NCBI GenBank assembly: GCA_002483105.1
Contig: DLHG01000007.1
Span: forward strand, 1 to 64,000
Source of the DNA: Bacteroidetes bacterium UBA7674
GTDB lineage: Bacteria > Bacteroidota > Bacteroidia > Chitinophagales > Chitinophagaceae
Direction of reading: 5' to 3'
Length of the DNA stretch: 64,000 bases
Both the position numbers and the translations under genes were made by a program. This document shows positions 23,955 to 32,766 of this stretch, piece after piece; the first letter of the stretch is position 1, and each line of letters starts with the position of its first letter. The notes under the pieces are model-generated. The model searched no databases. It saw only the letters and a program-made list of their open reading frames with translations, and was not told the origin of the DNA.

Positions 23955-24605
23955 TTATCTGGATGACCTCATGCTTTTATATTCCTCGTTGGAAATAATT
24001 TTATAACCTGCAGGAACTTTGAATTTGGCGTTTTCTACAACATTCTCATCAATGTTTGTGGCCTCAAAATTAATAACTACACCCTGATCATTCTTATAGT
24101 CGAAAGCAAGAGGCAAACCATCGAGGATGTCGAAACGCTCAAAGAGATATGGTACGTCGGTGGTCCAGTCGGTAGTATAGAAAACCTTTGCTGAGTTACC
24201 ATCTTTATAAGATACGGTTGCGCATTGCGCTTTCAGGCCGGCGATCGTCCTGGTATCGTTAGTTTGTTTTACTGTGGCCCCCTGATATTTTTCATTTTTC
24301 CTACGATCATCTTCCGGGTTCATTTCTATGGCGAAATTCTTTTCCTTCACAGACTTTAGCGTGTATAGCTTTTCGGTGTTGTCGAATATCACAACATTTT
24401 CAAAGTCGGAACCCAACTTCAATTCTTTCCGAACCTGCTTACCTTTTATGGAAATGATATAGAAGCCTTCTTTGGTAGAGCCATCAGGATTGTTGACGAC
24501 TGCTTTATACGTAATACTACCCTCCACCAGCTTTTTCTGTGCGGTGGAAAGAAAAGGGCTTAACAGGCAAATGCCTGTTAATAAGGTTTTGATCAGTGTA
24601 TTCAT
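23955..24605 (-). CDS. Exported DUF4412/GLPGLI-like protein
   Basis: 216 aa with a signal peptide (MNTLIKTLLTGICLLSPFLSTAQ). The body is beta-rich, with VEGSITYKAVV, YIISIKGKQVRKEL, GLKAQCATVSYKDGNSAKVFYTTDW and a closing FKVPAGYKIIS, the layout of the DUF4412 or GLPGLI-type families of Bacteroidota periplasmic proteins, possibly with a LolA-like curved sheet. I assign it to this group by pattern only. It lies 18 nt upstream of the LRR gene's GTG start on the same strand, so the two may form an operon. Confidence 0.6.
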   Translation of the reverse strand: MNTLIKTLLTGICLLSPFLSTAQKKLVEGSITYKAVVNNPDGSTKEGFYIISIKGKQVRKELKLGSDFENVVIFDNTEKLYTLKSVKEKNFAIEMNPEDDRRKNEKYQGATVKQTNDTRTIAGLKAQCATVSYKDGNSAKVFYTTDWTTDVPYLFERFDILDGLPLAFDYKNDQGVVINFEATNIDENVVENAKFKVPAGYKIISNEEYKSMRSSR

Positions 24606-24657
24606 TATTATAAAAGAGGTAAACTCAATCTTACCCTCGCAATATATACAAAAGCAA

Positions 24658-24681
24658 ATCCCCTGCCAAAAAGCAAGGGAT
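24658..24681 (-). terminator. Possible terminator after the small T9SS gene
   Basis: Imperfect hairpin (ATCCC..TGC / GCA..GGGAT with one internal mismatch) 33 nt past the stop at 24714. On the minus strand it is followed by TTTGCTTTTG, a weak T-tail. Confidence 0.4.
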
Positions 24682-24713
24682 AAGACATTATCAATAGTTT
24701 TACTAAATAAATA

Positions 24714-25442
24714 TTATTGCTTAGTGATCCTCTTGGTAGCTACAACGTTACCTTTGGCATCAGACATGCGCAGGAAATAGATGCCGCCTGGGAACTTGCT
24801 GATATCCAGCTTAGCGCTTGAACCTGCAGTACGGTAAACGATCATGTTTTTGCCGATTGCATTATACACAGCGATGTTTTTCACATCCAGATCATTGAAG
24901 ACAACATTTACTTCGTCGCGTACCGGATTAGGGTATAAAACAATGCTTTCATTGTTCTTAGTAACAGTAGTAGTACCAGTAGCCCATTTGTTCACTATGA
25001 ACGTCATTGTATCGCTGTCATTAGGATTAGACGTGCTCCAAACCCTGATAGACACAAAGTGAGTACCCGGATTAGCACCAGATAAGTTGAAAGATGCTTT
25101 AAACACTTCCGTTGAATCAGCTAAATAAGTAGTAGTGTAAACAGTACCGTCAAGCAAATCATTATTGTTGTTAGTGTAACATTGATAGTTATCACAAACA
25201 TTAATTGTATTCTGATCTGCTACCCATGTAGGATCTGATGAAAAGTTTTCATTAACTACCTTCCATGAAATTGGCACGTTTGCCATACCAGGTATTGTAA
25301 TGTCGTTATGAACATCTACGAAGCCTGAAAAATACGTTGTATTGATGGTATCGTGCGGAATGTCAAATGACTGTGCCTTTGCAGTATTTGCTCCGAGGTT
25401 TAAAGCAGTAAGAGTAAATAATCCTAGTAATATTCTTTTCAT
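24714..25442 (-). CDS. Secreted protein with T9SS type A sorting domain (small)
   Basis: 242 aa. A signal peptide (MKRILLGLFTLTALNLGANTAKAQ) is followed by a beta-sandwich-like domain of about 130 residues (SWKVVNENFSSDP, HFVSIRVWSTSNPNDSDTM). The type A sorting tail runs from about residue 167: SIVLYPNPVRDEVNV, IAVYNAIGKNMIVY, ISKFPGGIYFLRM and a basic end (KRITKQ). Exported by T9SS. The function of the N-terminal domain is not recognised. It is monocistronic and divergent from the CtpA-like protease gene. Confidence 0.82.
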   Translation of the reverse strand: MKRILLGLFTLTALNLGANTAKAQSFDIPHDTINTTYFSGFVDVHNDITIPGMANVPISWKVVNENFSSDPTWVADQNTINVCDNYQCYTNNNNDLLDGTVYTTTYLADSTEVFKASFNLSGANPGTHFVSIRVWSTSNPNDSDTMTFIVNKWATGTTTVTKNNESIVLYPNPVRDEVNVVFNDLDVKNIAVYNAIGKNMIVYRTAGSSAKLDISKFPGGIYFLRMSDAKGNVVATKRITKQ

Positions 25443-25599
25443 TTCCGTTTCACTTTAATAATCTAATGCAATGTAATAAATAATCCCCAATTAAACCAAA
25501 TATGAAAACGTTTCAAACTTGTTAAAATTCCGTTATATAGTCATGGCTTTTTTTAATTTCGTACATTGCCATATATAACGTTAAAACAAGGATTGTGCC

Positions 25600-27294
25600 A
25601 TGAAATTTTCAGGGATCGGAAAGAGGTTTAAAAAGATAAAAGGCTTTGGGGCAGGAGTGATCGTAACGGGTGCTGCGGTGCTATTTATACAGGCTACAGG
25701 GGCGGATTCGTATTTTGAAATATCGAAAAATCTGGATATATACGCCACCATATTCAGGGAGTTAAATACCTATTATGTGGACCCGATAGAACCCGGGAAG
25801 ATGGTGAAAACCAGTATTGACGGAATGCTGCAAGAACTAGACCCCTATACCAATTACATTACTGAGTCGGATATGGAAGAATACCAGTTCCAGACGACGG
25901 GTAAATATGGTGGCATCGGTGCCAATATGCGTAATAAAGAAGGAGATATATATATAGGGGATGTATATGAAAACAGTCCTGCGCAAAAAGCCGGCCTCCA
26001 CCCCGGAGACGTTGTTATATCAATTGATAATCATATAGTTAAGGGTAAAACCATTGATGATCTGAGTGTTTTGCTAAAAGGCTCACCGGGCAGCAAAGTG
26101 ACACTTAAGATAAAAGACGTATATAACGGCGTTATCGCCGACAAAATAGTGATCCGTGGAGAAATAGAAGTATCAAGCGTACCGTATGCGGGCCTGATAG
26201 GCGATAATAACAATATTGCCTTTGTGAAACTGACCCAATTTACTCCTGCTTGTAGCAGGTTGGTAAGAAAAGCGCTTGATAGCCTCAGAGGCGTACAACC
26301 TAATCTGAAAGGAGTGATGCTTGACCTTCGCAACAATCCCGGCGGTCTGTTGGATGAAGCGGTGAACATTTGCAACCTCTTTATAGACAAGGGCGAACTG
26401 GTAGTGAGCACAAAAGGCAAAATGAAAGACTGGGACAAAGACTTTAAAACAACTGCGACTCCTTGGGACCTGAAAATACCTGTGACCGTATTGGTGAACA
26501 GTTCTTCAGCATCGGCATCGGAGATAGTGGCGGGGACGTTGCAAGATCTTGACAGGGGCATCATACTTGGCGAACGCTCTTATGGCAAAGGCCTGGTGCA
26601 AACCACCCGCAACCTGGGATATAATGCCAAACTAAAACTGACCACTGCAAAATACTATACACCCAGTGGCCGTTGCATACAAGCAATAGACTATAGCAGC
26701 CGTAATGCTGACGGAAGTGTGGGTTCGATACCTGATTCGCTGAAGAAACTATTTAAGACAAAAGGCGGACGTGACGTGCTGAGTGGTGGTGGTGTAGAAC
26801 CCGACGTTGCGATAAAAGAAGAACCCATCAGCCGACTGGCTATTACATTGTACTCTAAAAATTTCCTGTTCGACTACGCGACAGAATATGCACGTAAGCA
26901 TCCGCAAAGTCCGAACATGGCTACGTTTGCGCTAAGTGACGGAGAGTTTGGAGAGTTTACCAAATGGCTGGACAACAAGGATTACTCGTACAAAACAGAA
27001 ACAGAAGAAGCATTGGATTCACTGATAGCTATTTCTAAAAGAGAGAAGTATCATGATGGCGCTAAGAATGAGCTTTCGTCGGTACAATCAAAACTATCAC
27101 ATGATAAAAAGCAGGACCTGATAAAGAATCAGAAAGAAGTGAAAGACCTGCTGGAAAATGAGATCATCTCACGATACTACTTCCTACGCGGGCGCATAGC
27201 TCAGAGCCTGAAGAGTGATGAAGATGTGAAGATGGCGCTTGGGGTGATAAATGATACTAAGAAATATGAAGGCTTGCTAAAGTCTAAAAAATAA
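25600..27294 (+). CDS. S41-family C-terminal processing protease (CtpA-like)
   Basis: 564 aa. One N-terminal membrane/signal segment (GFGAGVIVTGAAVLFIQATG) is followed by the family helical region (DIYATIFRELNTYYVD), a PDZ domain about 105-195 (GKYGGIGANM, SPAQKAGLHPGDVV) and the S41 catalytic core. VLVNSSSASASEIVAGTLQD (about 300-318) carries the catalytic Ser and GERSYGKGLVQT the catalytic Lys. The C-terminal 150 residues are a helical extension. These periplasmic proteases trim C-termini of envelope proteins or degrade tagged ones. TAATTTCG at 25554-25561, one mismatch to the -7 consensus, is a possible promoter; a good terminator follows the gene. Confidence 0.93.
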   Translation: MKFSGIGKRFKKIKGFGAGVIVTGAAVLFIQATGADSYFEISKNLDIYATIFRELNTYYVDPIEPGKMVKTSIDGMLQELDPYTNYITESDMEEYQFQTTGKYGGIGANMRNKEGDIYIGDVYENSPAQKAGLHPGDVVISIDNHIVKGKTIDDLSVLLKGSPGSKVTLKIKDVYNGVIADKIVIRGEIEVSSVPYAGLIGDNNNIAFVKLTQFTPACSRLVRKALDSLRGVQPNLKGVMLDLRNNPGGLLDEAVNICNLFIDKGELVVSTKGKMKDWDKDFKTTATPWDLKIPVTVLVNSSSASASEIVAGTLQDLDRGIILGERSYGKGLVQTTRNLGYNAKLKLTTAKYYTPSGRCIQAIDYSSRNADGSVGSIPDSLKKLFKTKGGRDVLSGGGVEPDVAIKEEPISRLAITLYSKNFLFDYATEYARKHPQSPNMATFALSDGEFGEFTKWLDNKDYSYKTETEEALDSLIAISKREKYHDGAKNELSSVQSKLSHDKKQDLIKNQKEVKDLLENEIISRYYFLRGRIAQSLKSDEDVKMALGVINDTKKYEGLLKSKK

Positions 27295-27300
27295 AACGAA

Positions 27301-27325
27301 AGCCTTCCAATCGGAAGGCTTTTTT
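27301..27325 (+). terminator. Intrinsic terminator after the CtpA-like gene
   Basis: Perfect 8-bp stem AGCCTTCC/GGAAGGCT with a 4-nt loop and a following run of five T. Confidence 0.85.
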
Positions 27326-27391
27326 GTTCAATATCAAAGTCTTCCAAACAATAAAAGGCGTGGGTGAGCGTTTTGAGGAAAAACAAACACC

Positions 27392-28159
27392 ATGAAATAT
27401 TTAGTAACAGGGCTATTGCTGCTTGGCACCTCGCAAATACAGGCGCAGACATGGAAGCTAAACATAGAGACCGGCACCACACTGAGCAGGTTAAATCCAT
27501 CTGCAGGGTCTTCACAACGGGGAGGATCGCTGAGTTATGGATACTCCAGAATGGGAGCGTATATAGCGCCGGAAGTGCAACTGAAAATAACTGACAATCT
27601 GGATGCGGGATTTAACTACCAATATGCGCAAGCTATAGTAGGTGTGCAGCAAAAATATCCCAGCACAAGCATCAGGAACTATGATGGCATTGACATGCAT
27701 AGTTTCAACCTGGGACTGACGGCACACAGGGCTATTTTTAAAGGGCGCGCAAAGGCCGGTGCATTTGTGAAGGGAGGTTTTTCTTATAACAAACTCACTA
27801 TGCTGGGTTCCGGCGGAAGTTCCGGTGGTGATTATGGTGCAGGTGTTTCAAATGCGCCAACCTACAGCGGCATAAACAGGCCCTCAGGATTTGAAGCTAT
27901 GAGTGGGGCATGGACACCCACTACCACTGTTGGCCTGAGCATTGGCACTAATTCTAAAAGATGGATAGCAGACAGGCTATCATTCAGATGGTCGGCTACG
28001 ATGAACTGGGTGAATACTTACGATAGCTACTCTTACTACGACTATTCGGTTTCCTCGAACAATATCTCTGAATCGGGCAGGGTAAGATACCAGGGTATTC
28101 CTTTCGTGATGCAGTTTGGAGTGAATTATAGGATAGCCGGCTTTGGCGGGCGAGGTTAG
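27392..28159 (+). CDS. Outer-membrane beta-barrel protein
   Basis: 255 aa. Signal peptide (MKYLVTGLLLLGTSQIQAQ), then a porin-like series of amphipathic strands (LSYGYSRMGAYIAPEVQLKI, LDAGFNYQYAQA, GAFVKGGFSYNKLTM, LSFRWSATMNWVNTY) and a final barrel strand FVMQFGVNYRIAGF. It fits the broad outer_membrane beta-barrel families common in this phylum; no transport specificity can be read. The gene is transcribed alone between the CtpA terminator and a repeat-containing gap. Confidence 0.75.
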   Translation: MKYLVTGLLLLGTSQIQAQTWKLNIETGTTLSRLNPSAGSSQRGGSLSYGYSRMGAYIAPEVQLKITDNLDAGFNYQYAQAIVGVQQKYPSTSIRNYDGIDMHSFNLGLTAHRAIFKGRAKAGAFVKGGFSYNKLTMLGSGGSSGGDYGAGVSNAPTYSGINRPSGFEAMSGAWTPTTTVGLSIGTNSKRWIADRLSFRWSATMNWVNTYDSYSYYDYSVSSNNISESGRVRYQGIPFVMQFGVNYRIAGFGGRG

Positions 28160-28211
28160 TTAGTGAATTTGCACTCAATATGTACAGACAGGTGCTAACT
28201 GCTATATGCGA

Positions 28212-28240
28212 GCCGGGCGACCGCAAGGGATCGCCCCTAC
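28212..28240. repeat. GGGGCGATCCCTTGCGG-type dispersed repeat (inverted copy)
   Basis: The reverse complement closely matches 12032-12062 (GTAGGGGCAATCCCTTGCGG); the two copies lie about 16 kb apart in opposite orientation. Confidence 0.75.
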
Positions 28241-28346
28241 ATCATATTTTGGCGTGCGAGATCAGTAAACCATGCTATATTTTCACCTCCTGAATTACAA
28301 TAAGCGCCACAATGGCGCAAATAACAATACGGTATGCAAGTTGCTC

Positions 28347-28379
28347 TTGTCCATTACACCCATCAAGTGTAATGGACAA
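28347..28379 (+). promoter_or_regulatory. Hairpin covering the rhomboid start codon
   Basis: Perfect 12-bp arms TTGTCCATTACA (28347-28358) and TGTAATGGACAA (28368-28379) with a 9-nt loop. The ATG at 28372 is inside the right arm. It could mask translation initiation, be a dyad operator, or lie within coding sequence if the upstream ATG is used. Confidence 0.6.
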
Positions 28380-29454
28380 AGCATTAACCGACGGATATAG
28401 CCTAACGCTGACTTTGAAGAGCATAAACCCGCAGGAGTTTATGCCGTTGGCTGTACAGGCTTGTCGACAGATGGGATGGACGATGCACCTGGCAGCAGAA
28501 GATGGTGTAGTGCTCTATACACAAGGTTCACCCACCTCCTACCAGGAAGAGATAAGGATACACATAACAGAGGATAAGGCCACCATTACCAGCCGTAGTG
28601 TAAGTGAGTATCAATACGACCAGCAACAGAATGTAAATAACATTCTAGCGTTCAGAAGTGCCTTTGATATATTGCACAACAACTTCCTGGTGCGGACTAA
28701 CAGGTTCCAGGCTTTGAGTAAAGGTGGGCCGTCGCCTTATCATATTAATCTGCAAACAGGATGGGGAGCGTTGATACCTTCAAAAAGCCATCTTATAACT
28801 CCGATACTTATTTACCTGAATGTACTTGTACTGCTACTCATGACACTGGCAGGGATATCACCGATAGATCCGAAAGCATCATCCTTACTTTCATGGGGTG
28901 GTAACTTCAAGCCATTAGTGATGGAAGGAGAATACTGGCGGCTGTTCACCTATATGTTCCTGCATGGTGGTATTGCGCACTTGCTGGGTAATTTATTTGC
29001 GCTACTATTCGTTGGCTTGCATTTAGAGCCACTGCTTGGCCGGGCACGTTATCTTTCCGCATATATCCTGACAGGTATTGTTGCAGGACTAGCCAGTATG
29101 ATGATGCACGGGCACTCTGTAGGTGTTGGCGCATCAGGGGCGATATTCGGACTGTATGGAGTGTTCCTGGCTTTACTTACTGCAAGGTTGATACAAGGCG
29201 CTCAAAGGCAGACATTGCTGCGCAGTCTTTTGTTCTTTATAATATATGCATTGCTGATGGGCTTGCAAGGGAACACCGATAATGCTGCACATATAGGCGG
29301 GCTGGTGAGTGGCGTGTTGATAGGCCTGCTCTACCTGGGAGGACTAAAGAAACCTAAGAAGCAACAAGGTGGTGTAGGGCCGATAGCTGTATCTATTGTA
29401 TTGACAATAGCAGCCTCTGTAGGAATAATATATTACCTGAAACTCATTCCTTAG
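28372..29454 (+). CDS. Rhomboid-family intramembrane serine protease
   Basis: I prefer the ATG at 28372 (MDKALTDGYSLTLTL); an in-frame ATG at 28312 would add 20 residues (MAQITIRYAS...) that look like intergenic DNA. 360 aa. The first 145 residues are a soluble domain. The rhomboid core of six or seven helices follows: YWRLFTYMFLHGGIAHLLGN (the His-containing HGG segment), then GVGASGAIFG with catalytic Ser255, and DNAAHIGGLVSG with His307. Rhomboids cut membrane-anchored substrates within the bilayer. A 12-bp hairpin covers the chosen start codon. The gene overlaps the convergent FMN reductase gene by 4 nt. Confidence 0.9.
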   Translation: MDKALTDGYSLTLTLKSINPQEFMPLAVQACRQMGWTMHLAAEDGVVLYTQGSPTSYQEEIRIHITEDKATITSRSVSEYQYDQQQNVNNILAFRSAFDILHNNFLVRTNRFQALSKGGPSPYHINLQTGWGALIPSKSHLITPILIYLNVLVLLLMTLAGISPIDPKASSLLSWGGNFKPLVMEGEYWRLFTYMFLHGGIAHLLGNLFALLFVGLHLEPLLGRARYLSAYILTGIVAGLASMMMHGHSVGVGASGAIFGLYGVFLALLTARLIQGAQRQTLLRSLLFFIIYALLMGLQGNTDNAAHIGGLVSGVLIGLLYLGGLKKPKKQQGGVGPIAVSIVLTIAASVGIIYYLKLIP

Positions 29455-29975
29455 TCTACCTGTGACGCTAAAGAAACCAGTGCTTCTGCTACATTTTTAA
29501 CTGCTTCAATAGTTGCGTCATCTTTTACATTTCCATTCTCATCCATCTTTGAACGAATGAATTGAATGAGTAGTGTCGTATCCTGATTTACCTTTGCGCC
29601 AAGCGCTTCCAGCACCCACAGCAATGCCTGGTGACCCTTAGTGCCTGAAGTAGATGCAGTGATAAGGGCAGTGGGCTTGGCATTAAATGCCGATACGCTA
29701 ACAGTCCACTCCAATGCATTCTTGAGTACGGCAGGAATGCCAAAGGCATACTCCGGGGTAGAAATGATAATACCATCGGCTTCCAAAAGCGACTCTTTCA
29801 GCCGGGTAAACGCAGGTGGCTCCTCAATATTAGCAGGATCAAAATGCAGGATATCTTCAAGGCCTTCGAATATTGTAAATTCCGTTCCTGTAGGAAGAAA
29901 TCCCGAGAAAAGATCCAGGATCTTTCCATTGCTCGAGTCTTTTCTTATGCTCCCGGATATACCTAATATCTTCAT
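29451..29975 (-). CDS. NADPH-dependent FMN reductase-family protein
   Basis: 174 aa, flavodoxin-like fold. The N-terminal phosphate loop ILGISGSIRKDSSNGKIL and the flavin-contacting TPEYAFGIPAVLKNALEW motif are characteristic of the FMN_red (SsuE/ArsH/chromate reductase-like) family. Such enzymes reduce flavin or small oxidants such as quinones with NAD(P)H in the cytoplasm. The substrate is not determined. Only 3 nt separate its ATG from the stop of the upstream nucleoid-associated protein gene, so they are probably one operon. The 3' end overlaps the rhomboid gene. Confidence 0.88.
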   Translation of the reverse strand: MKILGISGSIRKDSSNGKILDLFSGFLPTGTEFTIFEGLEDILHFDPANIEEPPAFTRLKESLLEADGIIISTPEYAFGIPAVLKNALEWTVSVSAFNAKPTALITASTSGTKGHQALLWVLEALGAKVNQDTTLLIQFIRSKMDENGNVKDDATIEAVKNVAEALVSLASQVD

Positions 29976-29978
29976 GGC

Positions 29979-31016
29979 TTACAACTCTTCGTCGAAGTAT
30001 ATTTTGTAAAAATTCTTGCCGACTGTATTGTCGTAGCCTTTCTCTATCAGGTCTGTATTACCATGAATATAGACGTGGAAGTTCTTATCGAGTTTCAAGA
30101 CACTTTTGTACACCTTTGCCTGCTTCTTCAATGCCTGCGATGATATAGAGAAATTATCTGCGAAATCTATCGCGTTCTCTTCAGAATAACTCTGTTCGTA
30201 ATTGCGATAAGACTTGATGACACCACTATCACCAAACACTTCTTTCTCGAAATGTTTTTTATCAAACTCGTTGTTGGATTTAAAATACTCGAGTGAGCGA
30301 TTGAGATAGTCTATCTGGTCCGTCTTAGAGACATCATACTCCTGTGGTATCTGCTTCTCTATGAACTTGCGGGCTACAGTCATTACCTGGTTGGTATTAT
30401 AGTATTCTGTAGCCTGAGGTACAATATTCAGGAAGCTTTCTGTCCAGAACACCGCTTCCTCGCCCCTATTTGTATCAAAGATCAACACATCAAACCCTTC
30501 TTCCGCGTTACTGGAAAGTACCAATGCACCCTTGTCCATCTTACCTAGCTCTACCCCTTCGCGCATGTTCAGCTTAAAGTCGTCTTCTATATCAAGGTCC
30601 AGGAAATGGCTTTTGCTTTCTGTTTTGTAGATACCAATGGCATCATGAGGTTTATTGTCTATGATGCAATTACTGAAATAACAAACGTATAGCTCTCCCG
30701 CTTTTATTTTAGGATGCGTACTATTCTCATAAAGGTGTTCAGCCATTTGCTTTGTTCCTTTATGAAAAGGTAATTCATCAGTCATCATCTCCAGACAATA
30801 GTTGAACACCTCATTATACTGCAGGGAGGATGGGTGATGAAAAGCAAATTTATCCTGCTCTGTATTGAAGCGGCCGAGAAAAGCCACTGCTATGTTTTTC
30901 TTCTCCTGCTCAGTAAGTGACAAAGGCTTCTTAGAAGCCTTTATTTCCTGTCCCAATCCTTTATTTCCTACTGCATGTACGGAGATATGCTCCAGTACGG
31001 CATTGCTTAGATCCAT
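29979..31016 (-). CDS. Nucleoid-associated protein (NdpA/YejK family)
   Basis: 345 aa, the usual length for the 37-kDa nucleoid-associated protein family of E. coli YejK. The N-terminus MDLSNAVLEHISVHAVGNKG is the family opening, followed by ELYVCYFSNCIID and a GVELGKMDKGALVLS segment. YejK binds single- and double-stranded DNA and affects topoisomerase activity; that this protein does likewise is inferred from family. It precedes the FMN reductase gene by 3 nt and follows the unknown secreted-protein gene by 23 nt, all on the minus strand. Confidence 0.85.
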   Translation of the reverse strand: MDLSNAVLEHISVHAVGNKGLGQEIKASKKPLSLTEQEKKNIAVAFLGRFNTEQDKFAFHHPSSLQYNEVFNYCLEMMTDELPFHKGTKQMAEHLYENSTHPKIKAGELYVCYFSNCIIDNKPHDAIGIYKTESKSHFLDLDIEDDFKLNMREGVELGKMDKGALVLSSNAEEGFDVLIFDTNRGEEAVFWTESFLNIVPQATEYYNTNQVMTVARKFIEKQIPQEYDVSKTDQIDYLNRSLEYFKSNNEFDKKHFEKEVFGDSGVIKSYRNYEQSYSEENAIDFADNFSISSQALKKQAKVYKSVLKLDKNFHVYIHGNTDLIEKGYDNTVGKNFYKIYFDEEL

Positions 31017-31039
31017 TATAACCTTTGTTATCGCGATGA

Positions 31040-31567
31040 TTAAAACTTAGTACCTGCTTCTTTCCTTGCCTTTTGCTCCCTGTCATTGTCCCTGTCGGTT
31101 AGTAGTTCTTCATAGTCCTTGATATAGACATTGTAAACGGCCACGTACATATTGCCTACCCTGCGCGCCCCGATACTTACATGTTTCTTACCCAGGTCCC
31201 AATAAGTGATGACTGCTTTTCCTTCATAGGGAATAGTATTGGGGTCGCTGATGAGTGATAGCGTATTTGCCCTGCCATACTTAGTAGATATTACCTCATA
31301 AAGAGCGAGCATCTTTTTCTCAATGAGGCTGTAGTCGGCAAGTGGTTCGCTTTCCATGTTCAGCTCTGTGAGCTCCTGCCCCTTATGAAATACGGGTAGC
31401 AATGCATATTCATCATTTATGATGCGCACCCTTGTCTCACTGATATTACGCTCATACTCACTTTTGAGCATACCGGCCTTAATGTTGCCGTAGAAAGTAG
31501 AATCCGTCAGTTGCGCAATAGCAGGCGTTGCAGCCAGGAGGCAAAAAAGTAAGATGATTTTTTTCAT
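31040..31567 (-). CDS. Exported protein of unknown function
   Basis: The ATG at 31567 (MKKIILLFCLLAATPAIAQ) starts an evident signal peptide; the longer frame from 31597 is discarded. 175 aa. The mature part is mixed alpha/beta with FYGNIKAGMLKSEYERNI, AVITYWDLGKKHVSIGARR and a charged, lysine-rich end. I recognise no family. It sits 23 nt upstream of the nucleoid-associated protein gene and is divergent from the PorT-like barrel gene, sharing a promoter region of about 135 bp with it. Confidence 0.7.
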   Translation of the reverse strand: MKKIILLFCLLAATPAIAQLTDSTFYGNIKAGMLKSEYERNISETRVRIINDEYALLPVFHKGQELTELNMESEPLADYSLIEKKMLALYEVISTKYGRANTLSLISDPNTIPYEGKAVITYWDLGKKHVSIGARRVGNMYVAVYNVYIKDYEELLTDRDNDREQKARKEAGTKF

Positions 31568-31701
31568 GTGGAGCAAATGTAACATTAAGGGTTGCAAAAT
31601 TCAATTGCCGGCCAGCTGAGGGGGATATTGTGTTGATTATGCAAACGAAAGCTATATATGCCGGAAATAATATTTGTACCTTTTCACCGTTAAAAGGATA
31701 T

Positions 31702-32406
31702 ATGCGACCTCTACTGTTGTTATTAGCTGCAATAACGTGTCTTGCCCTACCTGTGCAGGCACAGGATGAGGAAGAAGAAGAGGACAAACCCACCTATCTG
31801 AACCTGAACGCAGATGACAATCCATTCCTGGCCGGATTGATATTGGGGGCTAATACCGGAACCATCAGCAGTGACCGTTTTACAGGTTTTCACAATCTTG
31901 GTTATACTGTGGGTGCGACTGTATATGTGCGGCTTGCACCGTTGGCCTGGATAAACATGGAGCTACTGTATCATAAGAAAGGCGCGGTTGGGGTCCGCAC
32001 ATCTGAGTCAACCTACTGGGGTACCTACTTCGAGAAATACTACCTGAGGATGAATTATGCAGAACTGCCGGTTCTTTTTCACTTTTTCAATCCTAAAAAA
32101 CCCCGGTATCATATAAGTGCCGGTGTGTCTTACTCACGCTTAATTAATTCAACAGAAAGGCTGGAGACTTCTCCGGTACCAATCAATATAGACCAGGATA
32201 TGTTCTACTTTAACAAGAACAGCTTTGACTATGTGGTAGGCGTGGGACTACATGTGAACAGGAAGCTCTACCTGAATGTGCGCTACCAGAGGAACATCAA
32301 CAAAATACGGGATGCATACCGGATGCATCCCCAAGTAGGGGCAGGCGACCAATACCTGACGACCTGCAGCCTGCAACTAATGTATTTGTTCAGAGCTCAA
32401 CAATAA
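31702..32406 (+). CDS. PorT-like outer-membrane beta-barrel protein
   Basis: The ATG at 31702 (MRPLLLLLAAITCLALPVQAQ) gives a textbook signal peptide; the frame upstream to 31630 is unlikely to be translated. 234 aa. An acidic run (DEEEEED) follows the signal, then barrel strands typical of the porin-family/PorT group: AGLILGANTGTISS, YTVGATVYVRLAPLAWINMELLYHK split by turns, YLRMNYAELPVLFHF, YHISAGVSYSRL and a terminal CSLQLMYLF. The LNYAELPVLF-like strand is very common in this group. Function unknown beyond outer-membrane location. Confidence 0.78.
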   Translation: MRPLLLLLAAITCLALPVQAQDEEEEEDKPTYLNLNADDNPFLAGLILGANTGTISSDRFTGFHNLGYTVGATVYVRLAPLAWINMELLYHKKGAVGVRTSESTYWGTYFEKYYLRMNYAELPVLFHFFNPKKPRYHISAGVSYSRLINSTERLETSPVPINIDQDMFYFNKNSFDYVVGVGLHVNRKLYLNVRYQRNINKIRDAYRMHPQVGAGDQYLTTCSLQLMYLFRAQQ

Positions 32407-32409
32407 GCT

Positions 32410-32687
32410 ATGCTGGAAATAAAACCTGCGGCAAAAAACTGCCTTATGATAGTACTGAAGCCATGATTTGCTCTTTTGAATGCAGTTTCTGCCGGGACTG
32501 CGTGGAAGATGTGTTGGAGAACGTTTGCCCCAATTGTGGCGGCGGTTTTGAAAAGAGACCTGTACGGCCGAAAGCTAAGCTGGACAGCTATCCGCCATCA
32601 GCTCAGGAATATAAAAGGGCGGTGGATATGGATAAATTCAGGGAACTACAGGAACGCTACAAAGGCATAGACCCAGCAAAACGTTGA
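32410..32687 (+). pseudogene. DUF1272 zinc-ribbon protein with disrupted N-terminus
   Basis: From the ATG at 32463 the frame gives 74 aa: MICSFECSFCRDC...NVCPNCGGGFEKRPVRP, six cysteines in the DUF1272 pattern. The same frame continues upstream as TCGKKLPYDSTEA without a start codon, while the family's usual opening MLEIK is encoded at 32410 in another frame and runs into a stop at 32464. The family, as I remember it, starts MLEIKPTCENCGK..LP.DS.EAMI; here about 13 nt coding for the first Cys pair seem to be missing at 32425-32427, which shifts the frame. Either this is a pseudogene or a shortened protein starts at 32463 without the first zinc ligands. Confidence 0.65.
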
Positions 32688-32766
32688 ATGCCGCAGATAT
32701 TACCAGAAAAATCCCGCTGGCACACATTTTGTTTCTATCGTTGTAGAATAGGATAAACGATTGACT

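Noticed and set aside
28312..28371. Upstream in-frame ATG for the rhomboid gene
   Set aside because: The 20 added residues look random and the segment includes one arm of a perfect hairpin; the ATG at 28372 starts at the natural-looking N-terminus. Not excluded.
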